Assembly: GCA_013400155.1 (NCBI GenBank)
Contig: VXBM01000136.1
Location: forward strand, 792,906 to 856,905
From: Helopsaltes ochotensis
Lineage: Eukaryota > Chordata > Aves > Passeriformes > Locustellidae
Length of the DNA: 64,000 bases
Direction of reading: 5' to 3'
Position numbers and translations under genes: made by a program. Each line of letters begins with the position of its first letter. Positions within the stretch are counted from its first letter, which is position 1. The notes below the pieces were generated by a model. The model was given only the letters and a program-made list of their open reading frames with translations. It was not told the DNA's origin and ran no database searches. Positions 14,075 to 24,500 of this stretch are shown here, piece by piece.

Positions 14075-14102
14075 ATTTATAAAGCTTACAAGCTTTATAA
14101 AT
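14075..14102. repeat. Perfect 13-bp inverted repeat with 2-base spacer
   Basis: atttataaagctt (14075-14087) and aagctttataaat (14090-14102) are exact reverse complements separated by 'ac'. This AT-rich, near-spacerless palindrome could form a cruciform or be a dyad-symmetric protein binding site; no function is shown. Confidence 0.85.
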
Positions 14103-16681
14103 GTCAGAGGTGGTTTTCAACAGAAAATGCTGTGTCTGGTATTTCAACATAAAAATATCACCTTAAGTCATCCCTTTGGTCAGAATGTTCCTTCTGTAAG
14201 GTTTTAATCCTGTTATCCTCTTTGCTTCGGTAACAGGTACTGTGTGAATCATCAAGTGTTCTCAAATGTTTGCACTATCTTCACATGCATGGATAAATGC
14301 AGTTAAGGTTTATACAGTACCTGTAAGGGTGATTTAGTAGTATAAAAAATGGTCCTTATTGTGAAAGGTTGCAGTCTGTACTTCTTGGTGTATCACTCCA
14401 AACATGGGTCACCTTTGGCTTCCATTGCATGGCTGAAACTTGCAAACCACCTTCTGCTGTAAGTTCAGACAATGAGACAACAGTAAATAACAGCTATTTT
14501 ACCTGGCTGTGGACAACTTGATCTACCTTAATCCTGAAACTGTTGGCATTCCTTCTTTCAACTTTCTTCTTTGAAAAATGGGCTTGCTTGGCAATTCCAG
14601 AACTGGAAATTCATTCCGTGGTCTTAGAGACGTGTCCCTAACTGTCAGTTTCTCACAATTTAGAGAAGCCTGGGGAGAATGAGAGAAAAATAGTTGATTA
14701 ATTTAAATCATATTCAAGCAGATTCAAGGTGCAAGGGGCATCTCGGTGGATTTGCTGCCATGCAGTTCCAAGCTTCTCCAACAGCAATGTGTGTTAGTTA
14801 CTGTCAACTTTCAGAGCAAAATACTTTTTCTTGGCTGTTGAGGAGGAATGAAAACAAACATAAAGGACTCATTGCCATCCTGGGAGCTGGGTGATATGAC
14901 GTCTTTTGAATGAGGTTTTTACTTAAAATCTTGCTGGATTAGTAAGTGGCTGAGGCAAATATTTCCATACAAACATACTAGTAATAAACCAAGTATCTTT
15001 GGTCCAGGTTCTGAGGGAGCAGGACTGCTGATTTTTAATGCTCATTTTTATGTGGATAACAGGTAGTAGATAATAAGATGTTTCTGAGGTTTGAGAATGA
15101 CCTCTCAAAAAAGAAAAAAAACACTCCTTAGCACAGCAATGCATAAGGATATGAAGGAACCAGGGAGAAATTTCAGAGCTTCAAGTGCCCTTATTTACTG
15201 TCTTAACTACACGAGGCATATGGTGGGTTTGTTTTATTATAAACATTGGTCTGACTTAGCTACAGGAGGCAACAGACACATCTTTCTAGAGACTGAATTT
15301 TCAGTTTTGTTTGACACATTTGGACTAATCAACCCAAATGACATCATGGACATCAAATTGTGCTGGCATACATCCTAAAAATGATCTTGTTGGAAAGTTC
15401 CAGCTAAATTTTCGTCAGTGGAAAATGTACTTTCAGCAAAAGCAAAACTTTATGTGACATCATGATAAGGTTAAGAGTTTTTCTGTCAGAAAACTTAAGA
15501 AATTCTGCATGGTCTCCTATCCTACCTGAGAGCTTTTTAGATTGGATAGTTTGCTACTTGTTTAGTCCAGCGTTCTGCTGACCCACGGCACTTCCCTCCT
15601 CATCCTTCTGATGGAGGAGAAAGCCAAGACGTGTAAAATGGCAGGAGACTCTTGGATTATTGTATCAGTATTATAGCCCATCCTGTGAAGGAGAAACTTT
15701 ACCTCAGCTTGTTTGGTGGATTCTCTAAAGGATCCTGGCCAACTTCCAGCTGGACAGCTGCTATGACCTCACACAGTTTTCTGAGGCACAAATGAAAGAT
15801 TAGCAAGAAACTAATAGACCTGGGACTGGAGGCTCTCATGTGAATGTGGGATGAAAAAGAATTTTCTTTTTTAAAATTTAGAGAGCTTTGAAAGTTTAAG
15901 ACAACTGCTAAATAAGCACTTGTGTTGTGTTGAACTGTTCCTTCTGTTAGCCAAAACAAAATGTAGAATCTGCCTAAACTTGAAGTGTGATAGTTTGTTC
16001 ATAAAGGATCCTTTTTTTTTTTTCACAGAATATTCCATTTCCACACCTTAGTTTACCTTACCATAGCATCAACAAGGCTCTAAGGTTTGACTATCAGAGC
16101 TTATCCTGTGTTGGTCATAGTCCATTGCTTTATATAGTTTTCATCAGTTTTATTTCCCTGCCCTATTTGATGCTCATTTAGGTAGTTTTTTTCTAAGCAA
16201 CTCAACCTCATTTTCACTTTGCAACTGACTCTCTCTTTTATTCTTTTCTTTAAATTTTAAGCATTGTACCATGTATAGCAGATCTGAAAATGCTGCTCAT
16301 TTTTCATGTGCACACTATATTTGGTAGGTTGATAAAACTGAAAAAAAAAAAGGGTGAATCTCAAAAGTAATCTTTGGAAAGAAAACTCAGAGGGAGGATT
16401 ACAGTCCTAGTCAGGCCACCCCTCTGTAGAGTCTGCTGAACCACAGTGAAACAAGGAATTGTGGCTAATCTGAGTAGTGGCATAACCCTTTAAATAAGTT
16501 TTTCCTTCAGGTGTATAAAAATGTTAATTTCTAAACATGTATTATATATTGCAAAAATTAAATACTGTATGAACTGTTTTTTCCTACAAAGTTTGTTTTT
16601 CTCTGGCTTTAAACATCATTATAATTTCAAGAATTTTTCAAAATACTTTATTTCCATGGGAAACTGGAGGGGACTACAATT

Positions 16682-16720
16682 ATATTCCGTTCTGTTGCTA
16701 CAAGCAGAGGGACGGAATAT
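16682..16720. repeat. 9-bp inverted repeat, short hairpin
   Basis: atattccgt (16682-16690) and acggaatat (16712-16720) are exact reverse complements; a further tctg/caga pairing is possible in the 21-base loop. This may be chance. Confidence 0.6.
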
Positions 16721-16813
16721 TTGTTGAAGGGATTTTGCTACTGTTACCTCAGGAAAAGATATTTCTGAAAGAAGGCTAAATGATTTTTTGTGCAGTTGGT
16801 GTCCAGGTACCCT

Positions 16814-16847
16814 CAGACATAAAAAAACACCCAGACATAAAAAAAGA
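16814..16847. repeat. 18-bp tandem duplication
   Basis: The string cagacataaaaaaa occurs twice with an 18-bp period (starting 16814 and 16832), each followed by short purine-rich sequence. It looks like a simple local duplication. Confidence 0.75.
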
Positions 16848-17040
16848 GGGGAGTTACCTGAGTATTACTGATGTAGAGAAACTGTTCAAGAAGAAAACTC
16901 ATCAAAATCAAGATATCTGGATTTTACTGTGATAGAATGGAACCTGTAACTATCCTAATTGCCTTGGATCAGTTTTAAGTACATCCTTGGAATGATGTTA
17001 TGATGTTAGCATAATATTTAATTATATTCTCTCCTCTGCA

Positions 17041-17330
17041 TGTAGATTGGAGTGCTAAAGCCTGCAGTGTTCCTTGTGCGAAGGGTGGCTGACAGGGGGA
17101 ATCTCTCCTGGTGCTGACTTTGGGTGGACCCTAGTTATACCTGGGAGCTGAGCAGGGCTGTTTGGAAGGCAGCCTTTTGTGCCCTGTCCTGCTGTGCCCT
17201 GTGTGCTTCAGAGAGCCCTGGTGACCGGCCAGGGAAGCTGCTATCCTTTAGATTCGGTGAGAGGCTTTTAACACGGGGGGGGAAGGGGGGGCGGGCAGAG
17301 TTGGGCTCGCTCTAATACATGGCAGCTGCC
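17041..17330. other. GC-rich island with several CpGs
   Basis: A sharp local rise in GC content with about half a dozen CpG dinucleotides in its second half, lying between AT-rich flanks. A short plus-strand open frame (17124-17315) is embedded but shows no recognisable protein similarity. The island could be a small promoter-like element, an exon of a noncoding RNA or an old repeat; the sequence does not decide. Confidence 0.4.
17275..17305 (+). other. Candidate G-quadruplex motif
   Basis: G runs of 8, 7, 3 and 3 bases (17275-17282, 17285-17291, 17293-17295, 17303-17305) are separated by loops of 2, 1 and 7 bases. This satisfies the usual G3+ N1-7 quadruplex pattern on the plus strand. It lies in the GC-rich island. 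Confidence 0.7.
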
Positions 17331-18356
17331 CACTACCTCAAAAACAGTACCGAAGCCAGCATTAATGGGAAATACCCCTTTACCTGTAGCAAAACACATC
17401 CTTTTCTTTGGCTGAGATGGTTAAAAGTAACAGGACTGGATTAGATTTGGAGTAGGTATTTTACCTCTGCAAGATGGTGCGACTGTTATTAATACAGACT
17501 TATTCTTTCCTACTAAGTTTGTATTGCATCAAATGTAAAAACAAACAAAAAAACCCCACAGAAACAAACAACTCGGTGCAGAGTAATGAAAGACAGAAGA
17601 ACAAAATTATTACTTCTAAAAATAACTGTTTGGAAATACTTGTCACTAACCTTCATGTGATCCGAATCAGGCCTACAGAAAAAAAAAATGTAGATGAAAG
17701 TAGTATTACACCAACAATTACTTTAAGGGATAAATCCAAGCACCACAGTATGTGCAATAGAAATTTTTGTGTGGCGATTACAGAAACTCTAAATTATATG
17801 CAACATGATGGAATTACCATCAAGCTTTGCATTGTGTACAAGAGAATAACGTAACTTTCAGAACAAGAGAGTACTGTACCATCTGAGAAGTGTATTGAGC
17901 TGAATTGGAAATGTATATCAGTAAAAACGGCTTGGAATTACAGGGTCAGTATTTTAAAACTATCCCAAGACTCTAAACAGTCATGCTTTAACACCAGCTT
18001 GCAGACAAGTGTTTATTCTTGGAGTATTTGAGCTCTTGGGAATTGTGTTGTCAAAACTGCCTGGAAGTCAGATTTCTTCATTTGGACTATCTGATTCTGG
18101 CTGCCCTGCAGACTAAGTTGTTCTATAATCCCATTCCTCTTTCTAAAAGTACAATAGGATTCAAACATATTTACAAATATAATAAAATTAAATCTCTTGG
18201 CATATGTATAAAATAATAGTGTTAGATGCCAATGCTGTTAATCAAAGCAATTCTAAAAATCTTACCATATAGAAGGGAGATTATGGTTCCGTATGCCAGA
18301 TGTTAAGAGCAGAACCAAAGATACTTTACCTAAGATAGAATTTTGGTGGCTGGATC
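17331..18356. other. Unique noncoding DNA
   Basis: AT-rich sequence, including an A/C-rich low-complexity patch at about 17535-17575. The open frame at 17474-17854 is lysine/asparagine/threonine-rich, as expected of an AT-rich chance frame, and matches no family I know. Confidence 0.6.
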
Positions 18357-18557
18357 TTTTTCTTTTTTTCTCTTTTTCTCTTTTTCTCTTTTTCTTTTTT
18401 TCTCTTTTTCTTTTTCTTTTTCTTTTTCTTTTTCTTTTTCTTTTTCTTTTTCTTTTTCTTTTTCTTTTTNNNNNNNNNNNNNNNNNNNNNNNNNNNNNNN
18501 NNNNNNNNNTTTTTCTTTTTCTTTTTCTTTTTCTTTTTCTTTTCTTTTTCTTTTTCT
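18357..18557. repeat. (CTTTTT)n hexanucleotide microsatellite with assembly gap
   Basis: Pyrimidine-only repeat. The left edge (18357-18410) is an imperfect mix of CTTTTT, CTCTTTTT and longer T blocks; from about 18405 it becomes regular CTTTTT. It is interrupted by 40 Ns at 18470-18509 and resumes to 18557 with one shortened unit (CTTTT). The true array length is unknown because the gap lies inside the repeat. Apparent Phe/Leu/Ser-repeat open frames here are translations of the repeat and not genes. Confidence 0.95.
18470..18509. other. Assembly gap (40 N) in microsatellite
   Basis: Forty consecutive N characters flanked on both sides by the same CTTTTT repeat. The gap size may be an estimate. 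Confidence 0.98.
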
Positions 18558-21238
18558 CACAATCTTCCTAAGCCTTTTCAGGTAGCCTTATGTAGCACAT
18601 AATCACTAAAATAAGATTCATTGAATAAGGATGCAGTTGCTGATATTTAAATCTAATCTGTTATTACACAGAAAGTTTTCTGAAGTCAAAGTTTGAGTTC
18701 TCAAGGTGTTTGTATGATCTTGGAGGAGATAGCCCAGTGATTAATGTTAACGATAAGGTGTTGATTGGTGCTCAGGAGAACCTATTCATAGAAACAATAG
18801 CCCATTATACTCTACTTTAACTACCATATAACAATATTGAAGTTTTATTCCATAGAAACAATAGCCTTATTTATACATCCCTGTCTGCCTCTAAACCAGC
18901 ATTGCACTTTCTGGCTTCCTATGAGGTCCAAAGTGCCCATTAACAATTTCGGGGCTTGAAGAGTTCAGTGCTGTGAAGGTACAGCAAAAAAGTGAGTGGA
19001 ATTGTTCAGTCTGACTGTCTTCTGAAGCTTCCAGAAAAGAAGCTGAATGCTGCTAGCTGGGTTTTGTAGTTCGTCTGAGAGGTGCACTAAGATTGGGACA
19101 ACCATGCTAAGCTCTCTTTTTCTTTGAGTAAGACTAAACAAGCCCCCCAAAGTGTTTCATGCCGTTGCTAAGGGTCAGGAGCACCACATGCCCCAGATTT
19201 CTTACCAATACCAAAGTCATCCAAGACCATCAAATTTAACAGAAAAATAACTACAGCATCTGCTCTTCTCAAACTGAGAATATTTGGTCCCAGAGGCCTA
19301 ACAGAATTTTTGGTGTAGTAACTTTACATTATTGTTGTTAGGCTATCTTGAGTTGTTTCAGTGCAGTGAAGCATTTGCAGATTGTAGAATACTCAGACAC
19401 TGAATGTATGAACTGAACAGAGAAAAGATTTATCTAACTCATGCTTCTATGATTTAAGAATGAAGAAGCAAGCCTGAAACCCTTCCTTCTGCTGCTAGTG
19501 TGTCAGTGGTTACAGTTTAGCATAACAGATTTTCAAGGAGTGGAAGAAGTGGAAGCTATGCAAAAAGTTGGGGAAAAAGACAAAATTACCGTAGAACCTA
19601 CACCAGAAACTCTGCTACCTCAGGTGTTCGTAATTAGTTCTGGAAATAGAGAATTTTTCTAATGGAACTGATATTGTGCTCATTTTTTTATGCATAATAA
19701 ATTACTATTAATATTTTAAGTCAAATACAAAGCTACTACATTATGCTGTGTTAGCGAACTTAAGTTGATACAGAAGCACAAGAAAAATTATGTCACTGTG
19801 ATTTCATTCATAATGAATTTTTGCGCACTCAGATTCCTTGGCATGATAATAAAATTAGACATGAGAAGGGAAGAATGTCTTTAAATGGTCCATGCACTTA
19901 CTCCTCTCTTGATTATGTCTTTGCACAGAGGTGCAGCGTTGGAGGGAGGAAAGAGGATTCTTTATGCTGTGCAAAAAATGCACATACAAATTAAATTATC
20001 TGAGCGATTTAGAATAGAGTAATAACTTGCATTATGTAACCTTAATGTTTTTCATCTGTTATTAGTCATCTTAAAATGACAATAATGGGGTGCAGCAACC
20101 GCAGCAGTTATTTAGTTTTTATTTCCTTACCATACACATACCAGGCTATAGATGGTTTATCTGGGACCGCTTTCTATACTTTGGAGGTTGAACTACATCC
20201 TGCTCATTTTTACTTAAAACCTCGCTTCTAAATAGCCCTTCTCTGTTTATTAGTACAACTCATCTTTTAAAACAGACCCTGTAGAGAGAAGAGAGGAAAA
20301 ATTATCTCTCTGGACTGGAAGAGAGCCCTTCAGTTTGGAGAATAGGCACAGGAGATTCTGATAGATCTTCAATTTTGGTTGTTACCAAGACTTGTTGAAG
20401 ACAGTGAGCTCAAGGAACTTAAAAATGAAGGTCTAGCATAAATACTAACCTGTTTGAAGAATGAAGAAGGGCTTTTAGTTCTCATGCAAGACTGAAACTG
20501 AGATCTAGGGTCAGAATGACAGGCTGTAGCCAATTGCAGGAGCTGTAGAAGTAAAGACCATATAACCACAGACCTACTGAAGGTGGATAGGGAAACAAGG
20601 GATGGGAATTGTCATGACAATGGCAATAGGGAAGGGAAGGCCAGGGAAATTACATGTACTTTCTTCTTTGAAGCAATTGATTGCAGTTTTGAGGGAAAAA
20701 AATAGTATGAATACAGACAAGAGTGAAAAAAGCAGAAAACAAGTCTGTGTTAGCTCAAGTGTAGATTGATTTTTGAGCAGCTTTTTATCATGATTTGTGG
20801 GTGTAGGGTGAGAGGGAGGACTACCAATAAAGAGCATTGTTACAGTGGAATCCAACTTGAAAGAAGAGGATTGTTTTCTGTAGGCCAAAAATGACAGCTG
20901 AACAAAAAAGAAATGAAAATGTAAATAAGGGCAGACCTTTATATATGTATATATTTGAATTTATTAGCTGCCAACATTCTCAAACAGAAATGGAATTTGA
21001 TACATTATATTCTTAGTCTTATGCATTTCACTCCTACTAGAATTCCTCTGAAAGATGGTTTGTTTGAATGTTGGTCTTGTTTAATATTTGCTTGATTTCA
21101 AAATGCAGAGCATAGAGTAAAAGAGAAGACAAGATATTTCTTCAAGCTGAGAGAGCAAGCATCCTGAGAGAATCCCTAACCAAAGTTACATTAACCCTTG
21201 CTAGAGCCTCAGAAAGACACCAGCCAGTACCTGTACGA
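18558..21238. other. Unique noncoding DNA
   Basis: No gene recognised. A 16-base string catagaaacaatagcc is repeated directly at 18787-18802 and 18851-18866 (64-bp period), with little similarity in between. Minus-strand open frames at 20369-20569 and 20574-20888 are unrecognisable. Confidence 0.6.
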
Positions 21239-21507
21239 ATTTCCTGAGGGAATGGCTTGAAGCCATGGCACGGGAGGTTTAGGTTGGATATTAGGGAAAG
21301 GTTTTTCACCCAGAGGATGGTTGGATGCTGGAATAGGCTTCCAGGGCAGTGGTCACAGCACCAGACTGACGGAGTTCAAGAAGTGTTTGGACAATAGTCT
21401 CAGGCTCATGGTGTGACTCTTGGGGGTGGTCCTGTGCAGGGATGGGAATTGGGCTTTGATGATCCTAGTGGATTCCTTCCAACACAGAATATTCTGTGAT
21501 TCTGTGA
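21239..21507 (+). mobile_element. CR1 LINE, 5'-truncated 3' end
   Basis: Chicken-repeat-1 (CR1) non-LTR retrotransposons of archosaurs are usually truncated to the 3' end of ORF2 plus the 3' UTR. This copy shows the diagnostic order: 'ggttggatattaggg', a 'ggctggaacaggcttcc'-like block, 'cctgtgcagggatgggaattgggctttgatgatcc', 'ttccttccaac' and the terminal attctgtgattctgtg (about 21490-21506). The 5' junction is approximate. The insertion is on the plus strand and noncoding. Subfamily is not assigned. Confidence 0.9.
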
Positions 21508-24500
21508 AGCTGTCACATTATTTTAAAGTAGATTTTGGAAATAATATAGATTTTTACATTTAGCGAATAGTCAAAATCCTGTCCTACTATCACAATATTA
21601 CAGAAAGCAGTCAGTTACTGCTGTTTCTTTCCATGTGCATCTGGATCATCTTGAATCTGTTTAATAAGAACTCTGTTAAATTCATCCTTCTGCAATCTCA
21701 GGCAGGCTTCATGAAGTCATGATATCACAGTTCCCTCTCAGGGTTTTTCTTTTTTTCTCCTTCCCCTGGGAAACCACTTTTGGAGTTGAGGAAATTATGA
21801 TGTCCTTCTCTCAGATCTCAACTCCTGCAAAGACAGGTCATACCAGCCCTCATACACAGGAGCTTTCATAACCAGAAAGGCACTGTCAAACTTGTTTAAT
21901 GTCTCATTGAGCTCAATCTAATACCACCTTTAGTATTTTCTGAGTCATTTAATGCATTCTTCATTTAGGAGTACATTTTATTGTGTGCTTACTCATTCCA
22001 CTTCTTCCTCACATCTGTGCTTTCCTGTGTTTAAAATGGTGATTAATTAACTGATGGTTTCAGGTGCAGTAATTCTGCACCACAAGATTCTCATCTCAAA
22101 GATAATTTTTTTTTTAACCAAAGAACTGCACTGCATTCAAACCGATTATTACACATTCCAGTGTATTGAAACAATGTGGAACTGTCTCCTCAAATCCACA
22201 CAGGTGTACTCTATTCAGGTTTCACTGAAATCAAATTATTGCATATCTGATCTATCATTGCTTGGCACCTGAAAGAGAGATCACATCCATTGCCTTGTTC
22301 AATTTTATTTTAGTTTGCTTGCTTGTATAGGTAGGTGATATAATGTCCCGTGTTCAATGGCTATTTGGGTATTGCAAATCTTTTTTTGACTTTTAACACA
22401 TGCATCCTGTTGGTCATTTTTGCTGTGTATTACCCATCACAGTCTTTTTCTTAGAGTCAGTTTCAAAGTTGTTGGAGAGATGTGCTCATTTCCTGTCTTT
22501 TTAAGTTCAGTCCTATTCTTTTTTTATCTTGGGAACTTCATTTAGTAACCCATGGTCTCTTAAGATCAGCAATGAAAGGCTCCACCACATTTTTTTTTCT
22601 AAAGAGGTGGTGTGAGTGTGACATCATTCATCTGTGCTAGACACTGACTCATAGGCATTTGACCCGAGGGTGGAACCCAGGAACAGGGGTTAACATGAAG
22701 TCAGCTGCGGTTGCACAATGCCTTTCACAGTTGTTCTCCCTCTCCTTTTTTAAAACCATCTAAATAATTGCACAGTGCAGAACGTAACAAAGTACAGCAA
22801 TCAGGGCAAACATTGCTTTTGGGGTTCTTCCAGAGTGCTTTGTAGACCACAATGAAAAAAGAGCAGGAAAAAAAAAATGATAGATTATTGGGTTTTACCT
22901 CTGGATTTAGAGATAGCTTTGTCCAGTAGCCAGAAAATGAAAAGCAAGCTTGTCTTAAAACTGTAATATCATACAACTTGTTGCATGTGAAATACTAGAC
23001 CTGATTTAGAATTTCTAGGGCAGTATCATATTTTTATAGGATACCATTGAGGCATTGTTGGCATGTTAGTATCTAAGACATGTTTTGATTTGTTCTTTGT
23101 TGTGGGTTTTTTCCTCTTGAAACTTTTTGGCTATGTTTTCAGATTATCCACAGTTCCTTTTTAGAATTCATATTCTGGCTCGGGGTCTCCTTGTGAAATA
23201 CAGCCTGAGCACACATTTAAGGACTGTAAGTCACCAGTGATGGAACTTGCAAGAACATCTGTGGTATTGAGCTCTAGAAAGAGCTCTGTTGACCTCTCTG
23301 GTTCCTTATGCTGTTTGAAACCTGACAGGATTTGTCATTCAGTGTTATTTTCCCCACATGTAAGTGATACAGGAAACCCAGCTGGCCTGCCTGGAGGTAA
23401 TGCCATCAAGGGGAGCATTGCTCAGGACTTTTTCCTGAATGTCCCTCTCAGCTAGAACTGGTTTGATGTAGGCCCTCTTTATCCTTTTACAACATGAGAA
23501 ACAGGCATTTCCCTGCTTCAAAAGCTGTGGAGAGCGGTAAACACACAGTTTGTTTATTTTTGCTTACCAGTGAGTGCCGTGTAAGTATTATAATCAAAAG
23601 GGAAACAGTTGGAAAAAAACACTAACTTCCAGATTCTGGAAGTTTTCTGAGTCTTGTAAGCAACTTTACATTAGAGTTTAACATGGTTTAATGTAACACT
23701 TCAAATACGTTTTTATGTGGTATGTAATTACTTAGCATTTTTCATTTCAAATCCCTGAAAATCAGTGTATAAATGGGCAAGATGAGTAGGGATTTATATT
23801 TGGAAATAGGAATTTCTGTTACAGAACATTTTGTAAGAACAAGTGATTGAAGTTAGGATTTTTAGTGAGGATGGGTGAAAACCTAGGTCTAATTTTGAAA
23901 GATAATCTTTTTTTTTTTCTGAAAATAATCCAATTGCTTACATATCAGGCTAGAATGCCCCTCTCCCCAGATTTTAAAACTTGTATCACTCCTATTTTTA
24001 ATTAGAAAGTGCATACCAAGTATTTCACTTCATAGGTCATACAGGTAAATATATTTTAGTAAACTTGAGTAAATGAGAAATGTAGGTCTTGTTCTTAGGA
24101 AAGTTCCTGCTGTGTAAATGCAGTTTCTCCTGCTTGGATCCACACAGCTGGTTCTGCAAAAGGTTTAAGCACACACTTGCTTTTGTATATATGGTAGGAC
24201 TTTAGGAGGTTTCTTAACTGAGGGCCTTTGTCCCTTATGGCTGATTTCTGGTTGAGTAAAAGACAGAAAATCTGGTTCTTGAAAAATATATGAATAGATG
24301 GAATGTGATTCTGCAGCCTAACTTCTTACCAAACACTGTTGTGAAGCCTTAGAGTTTGTGAGAGTTTCTTGCTGCATGGTTCATAAGCAGTTTCCTATAA
24401 AATCAACAGAAGCCTTATCTGGAACAGGATGGTGTAAAATGTCATTAGCTCAACTTGGAAAAAATATTTTAAATATTGGAACTTCATCATAAAATAGGGT

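Larger units (their letters stand above)
9961..17040. other. Unique noncoding DNA with minor repeats
   Basis: No exon or transposon was recognised. Contents are AT-rich unique sequence, a purine-rich patch near 11150-11350, a G/T-rich low-complexity run near 11463-11490, and the small tandem and inverted repeats listed separately at 13310, 14075, 16682 and 16814. Open frames are all short. Confidence 0.65.

Noticed and set aside
18293..18585. Phe/Leu- and Lys/Glu-repeat frames
   Set aside because: Direct translations of the CTTTTT microsatellite and its N gap.
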